From the NCBI GenBank assembly GCA_030562215.1, contig JAUPFL010000001.1:1-64000 (forward strand): a stretch of DNA of 64,000 bases, written 5' to 3'. The stretch's first letter is position 1. Each line of letters begins with the position of its first letter. Shown in pieces: positions 10,806 to 20,180 of this stretch. The stretch is from Peribacillus frigoritolerans (GTDB lineage: Bacteria > Bacillota > Bacilli > Bacillales > DSM-1321). A program made the translations under genes and the position numbers. The notes beneath the pieces were generated by a model. It did no database searches, had not been told where the DNA came from, and was given only the letters and a program-made list of their open reading frames with translations.

Positions 10806-10893
10806 GCTGTAGATTTCCGGAGGGGTCTTTAGTATGATACTAATAAACAGAATAATTCAAGTTATTTAAAAATATAACCAGCAGAGGTTCTCC

Positions 10894-11657
10894 ATGCTAA
10901 GTTACGAGGGATTCACATTAATTATCATGCTCTTCATTTTAGCTCCCATCATGGGAGCTATCGCTCTTTATTTCTATTCATATTCGAGAAAAGGATCGAT
11001 CTTCTTGAAAATAAAAACAAAGAGATCCGCCTGGAGCAAGCACTGCAAGAAGCACAATATAATAAATTGAACCAGCAAATCCAGCCACACTTTTTGTTTA
11101 ATACACTAAATGTCATACTGGGCTTGGCCCGCCTGAACAGGACGGCTGAATTGATACGGGCTTTAGAGGCATTTTCGCAATTCCTGAAATTCAAATATAA
11201 AGCATCGGAACCATTGATCCCCCTTTCCCAGGAAATCCAGTATACCCAGCATTATCTCGACATCCAGACCCTTCGCTTCGGTGATCGGCTCAAGATTGAT
11301 ATGGAGTGCCCGGAACCATTAGCAATCGCACTGGTCCCCCCTTCATTCTCCAGACATTGGTGGAGAATTCGTTTAAACACGGTTTGGAAAAAAGTGGGTG
11401 AAGCCCTGCTGCATATCCGGTTCTACTTGGAATCGCAGATGGTATATCTGGAAGTGGCGGATAATGGATTGATGGGAAATGAATCTTCCGTTACGGACGA
11501 AGGCGGCCATGGCCTGGATAATATCCAAAAACGATTATATTTGTATTTCAATGACCGTGCACAATTGAATATAGCTTCTAATGAATCGGGAACAAAGGTA
11601 GAGGTATCATGGCCACTGGTTTTTGATAAGAAAATGGAGGAGGCGGAGCCGGAATGA
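10894..11657 (+). CDS. LytS/YesM-type sensor histidine kinase lacking a sensor domain, frame-broken
   Basis: After repair of three one-base gaps (near 10996, 11343 and 11390) this is a kinase of about 255 residues. It has one N-terminal membrane helix (TLIIMLFILAPIMGAIALYF), a short coiled-coil (RIDLLENKNKEIRLEQALQE), the His_kinase block with phospho-acceptor QQIQPHFLFNTLN, LVENSFKHG (N box) and a G box around GGHGLDNIQKRL. No extracellular or PAS sensor is present, so the ligand may be sensed through a partner such as the SSS symporter encoded two genes on. Its stop overlaps the regulator start. Confidence 0.8.
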
Positions 11658-12352
11658 ATGTATTATTAGTTGATGACGAACCATTGGTCCTTGAACAAAT
11701 GGAATATATGATTCAGTCCATATATCCTTTTTGGAAGTTTCACAAAGCTGCTGATGCCTGTCAGGCACTGACCCTCAACCAAAATCATAAAATCAACCTC
11801 GCTTTCCTGGATATTAATCTGCCCGGGCGATCGGGGCTTGAATTTGGCGAAGACTTAAGGGCGCTGAACAAAGAAGTCGAAATCATCATGGTGACCGCGC
11901 ATCAAAGTTTCGATTATGCACAGCAATCCATCAGGATAGGCGTGGTTGATTATTTAACGAAACCTGTAATAGAAAGTGATTTGCATAAAGTCCTGGCCAA
12001 GTATGACAAAAGGGAATCTTCTCATAATTACTCAACCCTTATTCACCATTCGCTTTCATTCATTCATGAAAATTATGCTGAAAAGCTCTCCCTTTCGGAC
12101 ATCGCCCGTGAAGTGCATACCAACCCTACTTATTTAAGCAGGAAATTCCATGAAGAAGTCGGCACTTCCTTTTCGGAATATTTAATGCTTTATAGAATAA
12201 AGGCCGCAAAAAGGGCCTTGACCAATAACACCAGCTGGAGCATATCAGACGTCGCCGAAAAATCGGGTTTCAATAGCCAGCATTATTTCAGCACTTTATT
12301 CCGGAAAATAGAGGGAATCACGCCAAAGGAGTTCCGCGAGAAAGGAAAATGA
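11654..12352 (+). CDS. AraC-type response regulator (YesN-like)
   Basis: Intact 232-residue regulator. The receiver domain (residues 1-120) has LLVDDEPLVLEQ, the phospho-acceptor in LAFLDINLPGRSG, and KP in VDYLTKPVIES. The C-terminal domain (about 135-232) is an AraC double helix-turn-helix: LSLSDIAREVHTNPTYLSRK and WSISDVAEKSGFNSQHYFS, ending GITPKEFREK. It overlaps the kinase gene, so the pair forms a two-component system. The likely targets are the divergent promoter at 6741-6950 and the SBP1 upstream repeats. Confidence 0.92.
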   Translation: MNVLLVDDEPLVLEQMEYMIQSIYPFWKFHKAADACQALTLNQNHKINLAFLDINLPGRSGLEFGEDLRALNKEVEIIMVTAHQSFDYAQQSIRIGVVDYLTKPVIESDLHKVLAKYDKRESSHNYSTLIHHSLSFIHENYAEKLSLSDIAREVHTNPTYLSRKFHEEVGTSFSEYLMLYRIKAAKRALTNNTSWSISDVAEKSGFNSQHYFSTLFRKIEGITPKEFREKGK

Positions 12353-12355
12353 ACA

Positions 12356-13668
12356 TTGCGATCACGTACATTTCAAGAATACGTACAAGGCCCCATTCAA
12401 ATCGGGATGGGTTTAGGGATCATCTCCCTCCTGGCACGCTGGGTGACAGGCACCACAATATTATCCTCCCCCGAATCGATGGTGAAGTATGGAGTTTTCG
12501 GAGGGATTGGGTACGCCCTGATGGGAGCGATTGCCCTGTTCATGTTCAGCTTCATCGGGACGAGGGTCCGTCAGGATTTCCCTGTGGGCATGACCATCGG
12601 GGACTATTTAAAAGCCCGGCTCCATCCCCTTGGATATTGGATATTGATCGTGATACTGGTCATAACCAATCTACACATTTTATTCATTCAGGGAATGGCC
12701 GCGTCCACCCTATGTCAGTTTCTTTTCGATACCCCGCTCTATGTCGGGTTGTTCTTTTTTCGGTTTTTGTGTCCTTTATGCCGGATTCGGCGGGTTAAAG
12801 CTCATTCACGGATTTGCAGCTTTTCAAGTCGTCTTCATGTTTGCCGCAGTCATCTTGATTCCTTTATACTTTTTCGTCAAGGAAGGGATCCAGCCTGTTT
12901 ATGATGGGATTCGTTTATACCATCCATACATGCTCGTAATCAATAAATATGATCTATGGAGTTTTCTTTTTGCAGGACTTCTTGTCGGGTTCGGCCAGTT
13001 TTTCTTTGACCTGACATCATGGCACAGATTATTCATGATCGAAATGAAAAAGGTTCGATTGACATTCTCTTTATCCGGCCTTATATGGATCATCTTCCCG
13101 CTCTCCTTTTCATCCCTGTTCATCATGGTTATCTTTACGGGCGGCTTCACTGATATACACTCGATTCTGGCTGGATTGGCAAACAAAATAACCACGCCAT
13201 TCTTTTTCATCCTTTTTGTGCTCTGCGCTTTCAGTGCAATCACCTCAACATTCGGTGCCTGCCTGCATTCATTGGTAAGCCTGATCGTAGCCAATATTCT
13301 TGAACCATTACAAACAAAAAAAGCGACCAGCAAAAATAAGGATGGCCTGCCTGCTTTCGATCTGTATTGGAGGATTGGTTTTCGTTGCTACACTCTTCTA
13401 TTCCCCAAACCTATTAGAGCTCTTATTTTATTCAGGCAATATATACTCGGCACTGCTGGCTCCAATCCTGGTTATCGTATTCAGCAAAGGAAAAGTCGCC
13501 GATTACATACCGATAAGCGCGGTCCTGGCCATTGGGGCTTCATACATCATCAAGCCTCATGTAAGTGAATTCCAAAGCATATGGTTCAGTGGATTAGCTT
13601 CATTGACCATCCTAGTGATTTGTACGATCCTTACGCTTATTAAGAACAAATTGAAAACAAAGCCATGA
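12356..13668 (+). CDS. Sodium:solute symporter (SSS) family transporter, frame-broken
   Basis: Membrane transporter of about 440 residues and 11-13 segments. TTG at 12356 is preceded by AAAGGAAA; four bases separate it from the regulator stop. Three consecutive frames carry one protein: YVQGPIQIGMGLGIISLLAR at the start, GFGQFFFDLTSWHRLFMIEM mid-protein, and KGKVADYIPISAVLAIGA near the end. Breaks are near 12765 and 13325. Its place after the two-component pair suggests either uptake of the same substrate or a sensory role for the kinase. Substrate unknown. Confidence 0.7.
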
Positions 13669-13702
13669 AAAGCTTAAGCCATGGCATGAATACATAAAAA
13701 TG

Positions 13703-13748
13703 GCTCCCGCAATTGAAGTTGAAAAGAATCGACTTCAAACGCGGGAGC
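13703..13748 (-). terminator. Stem-loop terminator of selO
   Basis: GCTCCCGC at 13703 pairs with GCGGGAGC at 13741, with an inner TTGAAGT/ACTTCAA stem. Read on the minus strand the stem is followed by ATTTTTAT, fitting termination of selO; it may also serve the converging symporter gene. Confidence 0.6.
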
Positions 13749-13778
13749 TGCTTCATAATCTCATGCATGTTTTATAAG

Positions 13779-15235
13779 TCAGGTACCGCAAAAGGTCCGG
13801 TAAGGTTTTGTTGACACAGGCAGTGCGGCGTATTCAGCTTGTTCCTCGCAGTGTGCATAAGGACTTGCAAGAACATCCAGCAGCCGTTCCATCACGCTGT
13901 AGTCCCCTTGCTCCACTGCCGCTTCCAATGCCTCTTCCACCCGGTGGTTCCGTGGGATCACCGCAGGATTGCTGTTCTGCATCAACTGATTCGAAGATTC
14001 TTTCGACTCCTTCTGCCTGCCCAGTCTCGCCTGCCAGAGCTCTTGCCACTGAGCGAATTCCGGTGTCCCGGAAAGGACCGTATCCTCCACTTTACCAAAG
14101 GTCAAAGCACGGAAGGTATTGGTATAGTCGGCACCATGCTTCTTCATCATACCGAGGATGCCGTTAATAAGGGCTTCATCCTGATTCTCTTCGTTGAATA
14201 TCCCCAACTTCGCCCTCATTCCCGCTAACCAATTAGAATGATACAGATCGTTAAAAACGGAAATCTTATCTTGGGCAAGTGTAACGGCCTGATCCTGGTC
14301 ATCATGCAAAAGCGGCAATAGGGATTCAGCGAATCGCGCAAGATTCCATCCTCCAATAACCGGCTGGTTACCATAGGCATAGCGGCCTTGTCTATCAATT
14401 GAACTGAATACCGTTGCAGGGTCATAGGCATCCATGAAGGCGCAAGGGCCATAATCGATGGTTTCCCCGCTAATCGTCATGTTGTCGGTGTTCATCACCC
14501 CATGAATGAAGCCAACCAGCTGCCATTGGGCAATGAGCTCAGCCTGACGCTTGACCACTTCCTGCAGCAGCGAGAGATAACGGCCTTCATCGGCTTCAAT
14601 GTCTGGAAAATGACGCTTAATTGCATAATCGGCAAGTGTCCGGAGTTCCTCGATCGTGCCCCATTTTGCAGCGAATTGAAAGGTTCCGACACGAAGATGA
14701 CTCGAAGCCACACGGGTCATGATGGCACCAGGCAGCCCGGTTTCACGGATTACCGTTTCTCCGGTCGTCACCACTGCCAGACTGCGGGTGGTAGGAATGC
14801 CGAGCCCGTGCATCGCCTCGCTGATGATGTATTCGCGCAGCATCGGTCCAAGTGCAGCCCGGCCATCGCCCCCGCGGGAGTATGGCGTTCTTCCTGGACC
14901 CTTCAGCTGGATATCGACCCTCCCGCCTTCTGGCAACACCTGCTCGCCAAGCAATATCGCCCGGCCGTCACCTAACATGTTAAAATGACCGAATTGATGC
15001 CCCGCGTAAGCTTGGGCAAGAGGTGAAGCACCTTCGGGGATTTCGTTTCCGGCAAACACCGCCACGCCATCTTCGCTTTGCAGCGACTTAACGTCCAAAC
15101 CAAGAGATCCAGCCAAACGTTCATTGAGAATGATCAACTCCGGTGAACGTACAGGAGTCGGGTCCGTGCTCGTGAAAACTTTTCCGGAAGACGTGCATAG
15201 CTATTGTCTAAATTCCATCCAGTTTCATTAGTCAT
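13779..15235 (-). CDS. selO: Protein adenylyltransferase SelO (YdiU/UPF0061)
   Basis: Pseudokinase-fold enzyme that transfers AMP from ATP to protein hydroxyls. About 484 residues after repair, the normal length. The start is the ATG at 15235 ([18 protein letters not shown]); one base is missing near 15182. Landmarks: [20 protein letters not shown] (nucleotide loop), [31 protein letters not shown], and the catalytic stretch [17 protein letters not shown] followed by DYGPCAFMD. It ends YRTFCGT, the expected conserved C-terminus. Monocistronic. Family assignment firm. Confidence 0.93.
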
Positions 15236-15785
15236 GGTTTCTCCTTTTCTAATTGTGACTTTTGTATAAAAGGTTCTTTCTCTCATGATTCAGTTAATAC
15301 ACGCGATAAAACTTAGTTGCGGTCCATATTAATGTCTACTTCTGCCAATTAATTATACCGTTTCTGCATTAAAATGGCTCTTTTAAAGTAGCGTTTAATC
15401 CATGATAACTCCCAGGTTTTAAAATAAAGCGATTGTCTAAAGCGCCAATACCCTCATCGGTCCCTTAGAATGAAAAAGAGCAGGCACTTTATTATAGGTC
15501 AACAAAAATGAAAAAAACTTTTGTTTCATAATTGGCAACTAAGCTATTAAGTGTAGATCTGAAATAAAGTCACGATGTTTTCAAAGTAGTTGCGACGTTT
15601 CACCCCTTTGGATGTTTATTTAGGTTGATTGAAAATAGAGTTGCTCCGTTAAAGGGCCGGATTGTGGAGGATTGGAAGAAGGAAAGCCATGTATAATTAG
15701 AGATGTAAGTTTATGCTTTTTATGTAATAATTATTTTGTAGAAATGAAAAGTCACAATTCATACATAGTGAGGGTGGGAATCATA
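15236..15785. other. 550-bp intergenic region, no gene seen
   Basis: AT-rich sequence between divergently oriented selO and the SRPBCC gene. Possible reading frames here lack ribosome-binding sites and family resemblance. It should hold both promoters; I could not single one out with confidence. Confidence 0.4.
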
Positions 15786-16225
15786 ATGGCAACGGGAACG
15801 CATACTGTAGTAGTTCCAGTAGATGTACAAGCAGTTTGGGATTATGTCAGTGATCTCGAAAAATGGGCAACGACAGTACCAGCCTATAAAGAACATGAAA
15901 TCATAAATGACAAGCAATCTATTTGGACATTTGAAGGTAGTGTAAAAGGTATCAAAAAACAATACAAGCGCAGGTAGATATTACCGAATGGAATGAACCT
16001 TCAAATATTAAGTTTGAACTAAAAGGTTTATCAGATAATTTTACAGGAAGCGGTCACTTTACTGCAGAAGATGTTAATGGTAAAACAATAATGACTTGTA
16101 CGGTGGAAATCCATGCAGGCGGATTATCTGGTGCGGTGTTAACACCAATTATTAAATGGGCTGTTCCAAAAGTAGCATCTCGTTTAACAGAATCTATCGC
16201 ACGTAAAATTGCAGTATTCTCATAG
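15786..16225 (+). CDS. SRPBCC-family protein, CoxG-like
   Basis: About 146 residues after repair of one missing A near 15958. The start MATGTHTVVVPVDVQAVWDY with SDLEKWATTVP and later SGSGHFTAEDVNGKTIMTC matches the CoxG (carbon monoxide dehydrogenase subunit G) branch of the START-like superfamily, a small cytosolic lipid- or ligand-binding fold. The end is KVASRLTESIARKIAVFS. No coxMSL genes are nearby, so a CO dehydrogenase role is not implied. Followed by a terminator at 16354. Confidence 0.7.
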
Positions 16226-16353
16226 TTTTCAAAGATTGAAAACCAAATCATTTTGGAGATACCTTCTCTGAAGTATAGATGGTAACATTCTGAAGAGATG
16301 ACCAATGTAATGATATAGAGTTCTACTAGAAATTTTATAATTAGCGGAAAGGG

Positions 16354-16383
16354 GGCTGTCCAAAAAAGGATGGCCTCTTTTTT
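16354..16383 (+). terminator. Rho-independent terminator after the CoxG-like gene
   Basis: GGCTGTCC pairs with GGATGGCC (two G-U pairs) around a loop of A residues, followed by CTC and a run of T. It lies about 130 bp after the gene stop. Confidence 0.6.
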
Positions 16384-16563
16384 CAATATTGATCGGGCGC
16401 TTTAATGGCATAAGGATCACAAAATTATCGAACTTGTTTAAAAATCTCATACTTATCTAAAAAGAGTAACTCCCATCCCGAACCATGATTTTAAAGAAGA
16501 CTTGGTTATTCTTCATGTTTTTTTACTTTTTTATATAAATAAAACCCTCATTGGATTGAAGAA

Positions 16564-16765
16564 ATTAACACTCCAGCCGAATAACTGCCTAAACAAGACC
16601 CCGCAGACGCTTGCTTTGAGCGGCTTGGCAGACAGTCGGCGGAAAGGGAGCGGATTTCTGAAATCAACTGGAACGTTTTTCAAAGAAAAAAATGTAGGCA
16701 AACTCGCTTTCTTCGAATTTGTCTACAGTCTGAAGCCTGCCGTTGATTCGGCAGGCTTTTTTTAT
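16564..16765. repeat. Dispersed intergenic repeat family 1, copy at 16.6 kb
   Basis: Contains blocks shared with copies at 0.1, 23.6, 26.0 and 50.7 kb: CCCCGCAGACGCTTGCTTTG, CAGTCGGCGGAAAGGGAGCG, ACTGGAACGTTTTT and the inverted repeat TGTAGGCAAACTCG/CGAATTTGTCTACA. It ends with a hairpin AGCCTGCCG/CGGCAGGCT plus seven T (16734-16763) able to act as a terminator. No coding potential. Confidence 0.7.
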
Positions 16766-16907
16766 TCATCTATGATTTTCCCAAACAGGTGAACAGAAAC
16801 TTGCTAATCGTGTGGAGGATTCATGTTTTCAGCATGCCTCCCCCACCTTTCTCTGTCTTTTCCTTCCCTTTTCGTCTCCCACATCCCACTTCCAATACAG
16901 GATATGC

Positions 16908-17051
16908 TTAATTCAGTAAAGTCAGGCTGATAAAGGCAATGCCAAATATACAGTACAGAATGAGGGTAAAGGGCTGGGGAAAAATAATATATACGATCAT
17001 ACTAATGATCATCAGCAGGATGCTGAAGGCATTTATCCTATCTCTCCACAT
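16908..17051 (-). CDS. Small membrane protein, 47 residues
   Basis: The reading frame begins at ATG 17051 (MWRDRINAFSILLMIISMIV) and carries two hydrophobic segments separated by FPQP, ending SLTLLN. It overlaps the end of the upstream small gene by 14 bp, with GGTGAG just before its ATG, so translation may be coupled. Because one-base deletions are common in this window, the two frames may instead be a single protein of about 100 residues. No family recognised. Confidence 0.45.
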   Translation of the reverse strand: MWRDRINAFSILLMIISMIVYIIFPQPFTLILYCIFGIAFISLTLLN

Positions 17052-17202
17052 ACTCACCTTTGGTCAACTCCTTTTCCACAAGCGTAAGGTACATTTTCAT
17101 CGCAAACTTCTTCCGGTGCTGCCTGGTCGGCCTTTGAGGAAGCATTCCTCCCACAGTCAAAGCGAACATCAGCAAAAATAGTGTTTCTTCTTCATCCTTC
17201 AT
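17038..17202 (-). CDS. Small protein of unknown function, 54 residues
   Basis: Starts MKDEEETLFLLMFALTVGG and continues as a basic helix-rich tail (RPTRQHRKKFAMKMYLTLVE) ending GEYVER. One possible short membrane or amphipathic helix lies at residues 7-20. The ribosome-binding site (AAAGTGGG) is weak. It overlaps the downstream membrane peptide at 16908-17051. Composition and length look coding, but no family is recognised. Confidence 0.42.
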   Translation of the reverse strand: MKDEEETLFLLMFALTVGGMLPQRPTRQHRKKFAMKMYLTLVEKELTKGEYVER

Positions 17203-17377
17203 CCCACTTTGTTATAATGGCTGTGTGCCTAATTTGCATTTTTTCATTTTTCGTTAGTAAGTAAGCGACTGATAATTTATAATTATAAAATTGAACCCGC
17301 TAAACAGCCATGTAGCCAAAATGATAAATCCATAAAAATAATTTAAATATTCAGACTTTTTAAGGGGTATGAAGTGA

Positions 17378-18066
17378 ATGATCTATAAAACTTTCAAGGT
17401 TGTATTAAGGGCCTTGCACAAAGGCCAAACCGAGGAATTCGCTTATGTTTTTGAAGGAAAAGCTTGCTGATCGGCCGTGCAAGCCAGCACTCCAAAGCTG
17501 ATTTTGCGCTTTACAATGACTTCGTTTCCAGGGAACATTGCCGGATTTATATGGAGGAAGGGCAGCTCCTCATTGAGGATTTGGCAAGCAAACACGGTAC
17601 CTCCGTGAACCAGATGCCGCTCGTACCGGGCCATCCCTGTCACATTGAACCGGGGGATTCGATCACTTTGGTTAATGGATTGATTGAATTCATGATCTCC
17701 ATCGACAACGATCTAACAAGGGATTTCACGCCGGTGAACCCCGAGTTCCTGCAAACCGTCGCTATCAATGAGCACCTTCAGACCGTGATCATCAATGAAG
17801 AAGCACCCATTAAAATGCCGACAAAGGAATTCAATTGCTTTAAACTGCTTTATGAAAATTTGGACAACCTTATTTCAAAGGAAGAAATAGTCCAGCAAGT
17901 ATGGCCAGAGAGAGTCGGAGATCCCGAACAAATTGTGACGGCAGAGGAAATTGCTTCACTTCTATACCGGGTACGGAAACGGATAAATCGGCACTTTGCA
18001 ATAAAAGCCGTCATTCAAAAAGGATATTATATGGAATCCATCCATTCATTCAATCTATCGGACTAA
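17378..18066 (+). CDS. FHA-domain protein with C-terminal PhoB-type winged helix
   Basis: About 230 residues. The ATG at 17378 follows AAGGGG at 9-bp spacing. Residues about 30-100 form a forkhead-associated phosphothreonine-binding domain: LLIGRASQHSKADF, VSREHCRIYMEEGQL, LASKHGTSVNQM. Residues about 140-228 are an OmpR/PhoB-type DNA-binding domain (MPTKEFNCFKLLYEN, SKEEIVQQVWPE, LLYRVRKRIN, VIQKGYYME). One T is missing near 17464, which hides the first 28 residues. The architecture implies a transcription factor controlled by Ser/Thr phosphorylation. Target genes are unknown; a terminator follows directly. Confidence 0.85.
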
Positions 18067-18093
18067 TAATGACAATCATTCGAAGATATGAAA

Positions 18094-18123
18094 AAAGCAT
18101 TGCTGATAACAATGCTTTTTTTT
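18094..18123 (+). terminator. Rho-independent terminator after the FHA gene
   Basis: AAAGCATTG/CAATGCTTT stem with a 7-base loop and a T run, 28 bp after the FHA stop. Confidence 0.8.
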
Positions 18124-18178
18124 CATGCTTATAACGGAGCTGGAAATCAGGTATCCACCCAGCCCGTCCTAATGCCTT

Positions 18179-19980
18179 TTATTTCCTTGGTAAGTCGAGA
18201 TTGGTGAATTCATCTACTGGAACGATGTCTTCTTCCATATCCATCACCTTCAGCACAACCCGGTCTCCTACATTCGTTAATACAATATCAGATAACGCAT
18301 TGACACCAGGGTCCACCGAGAACCTCTTGGCATTGCCTTCGATGATTAAATGGAATACGTATCCATTTGGGAGATTGGCATCATTGATCCTCATTACCTT
18401 CCCCTTTATTTCTTTCATTTCAAATCCCTTTTGAGGCGTCACACCGCTTACTTTCCCTAAAGAGGCAATCAGTTTTTTATAATTGCGGAAAGCTTCGTCT
18501 TTGGTTTTCCCAAAGACCACTTGGGGATTATCACTATTGGCGTAAACGATAGCCACACCTTGGAACTTGCTGCCCTTTGTAACCGGAATCACATATGTGG
18601 GAGCACCGTAAATCGTGTAGAAAATTCCATTAGTGGCTTTCCAGCCTGGATATTTGGACAAAAACTCACTCGCATTGGCGTTGGATTTTGCTTCCTTTCC
18701 AGTCAGAACGGACGTGACGCCTTTATAGTACGTCATTTCACCGGTTTTGGCATTGAAAACACCATAACCTACAAGGGTTTTGGAGTTGCCTTTTGATTTA
18801 GCCCGGGTAAAGTCCACTACATAAATCAATTCGCCTTTTTCGTTAAACGTTACTTGCATATTATCCTCATTAGGAATCAGCACATCTTTCTTCGGCCCAA
18901 TCAGGGACTGGTTTTTCCACCCGTGAACATATTTTCCCCAGTAAGTCCAATATTCCAGGGCTGTATCCAATGTGAATGTCCGATCTACCCATTTAGGTTC
19001 TTTTCCTTTTGAATAGTATTTCGTGTCCCCCGTTTCCGGATTCACCAATACTACCCCGTCCACTACGGGACCGCTGCGGTATTTCAAATAATGTCCGACT
19101 GAAGCTACGAAGAAGGGCTCTCCATCTTCATTCGGTTCCAAATATGAATCATGGATGATTTTATTCGGATATGCCTTGCGGATGGTCCTTTCCAAATCAT
19201 GATCAAGGTACTGTGATGGTGCATACAGCATCTTCCCTTTGACAGTACTTGCCCCTTTATCCGTCGATACGGCGGAAATCAAATTATAACCTGGCGTGTA
19301 TTCCGCTTTCCCGGCTTTTAAAAACCCGTCCATTTCAATGGGGGACGTATAAGCCAATTCATCATTGATATTGGTCAGCCGGTATTCGCCTTCAGTGAAA
19401 TATGATGCATTTTCTATTTTATTAATCGCTGCATCGCCTTTTGCGTCAGCCATTTTCACTGTAACAAGCGGCATGGTCTTTATATCTTGAACTTCTTCCA
19501 GCTCTTTTTCTTATCGACCTTCGCCAATCCATGCAGATCTGCAGCAAAAGTGAGCGGGTAAAACAGCATGATGACCCATGCGGCAATTAACAAGACACCC
19601 ATCAAACTGTTGAAATGTACGTTCCAAGGTGTTTTTGGCTGCTTTGCCGCTTCATTTCCCCTCCGATTCCGTCGGGTTCTTGAAGATTCACTGGCACTAT
19701 ACATATACATTCTTGAATCGATGATCAGAATGAGCCCTAGAATAATGGCAAAACTCGAAAAGAATGCAGCGGCAGTAAGATCCAGCAGCATGATATCGAT
19801 GGCGAAAAACAATACGGCAGCAGAAACTAAAAGTCGCAGCACTTGTTCAATGAAAAAAGGTATATCTTTTTTGGTGATTGCGTTTGTCCATCTCTGCGGA
19901 ATCAAGGAAAGTCCCAATATGGCAAATGGTATTTTCATTAAAATTCCTTTCAAGATGAAAACGATCAGTGAAATTATCAT
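18179..19980 (-). CDS. Large membrane-anchored protein of unknown function
   Basis: About 600 residues once a single-base gap near 19495 is closed (joining SWKEVQDIKTMPLVTVKMAD). The N-terminal 160 residues hold four to five membrane segments in two pairs separated by a basic RTRRNRRGNEAAKQPK loop; the rest is a soluble, beta-rich domain, probably extracellular. No enzyme motif, metal site or lipobox is visible. Repeated YTPGYNL, GDTKYYSKGKEP and GEMTYYKGVTS elements suggest internally related beta units. Monocistronic, converging with the FHA gene. I do not recognise a named family. Confidence 0.7.
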
Positions 19981-20180
19981 GGTTTGAAATATCTCTCCTT
20001 GTCATGTGTGTTCCCATTTACCCATTTTATCACTTTCGTGCAACTAATTTACTATTTTTTAAATATATCGAAATAACGTCAAAAGCCTTCCAATCCAACT
20101 TACTCCAATGATGCTACTTTTATCGATTTAATGTTTATATAGACTCTAGAAAAGGATGGATGACAAAGGGGACGAAGCCT

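Noticed and set aside
12349..12798. Alternative frame MNIAITYISRIRTRPHSN at the symporter start
   Set aside because: It is basic, His/Arg/Pro-rich and out of frame with the clear SSS transporter sequence in the adjacent frame.
16939..17181. 80-residue plus-strand frame at 16.9-17.2 kb
   Set aside because: No ribosome-binding site; the complementary strand has two better small frames with overlapping start and stop.
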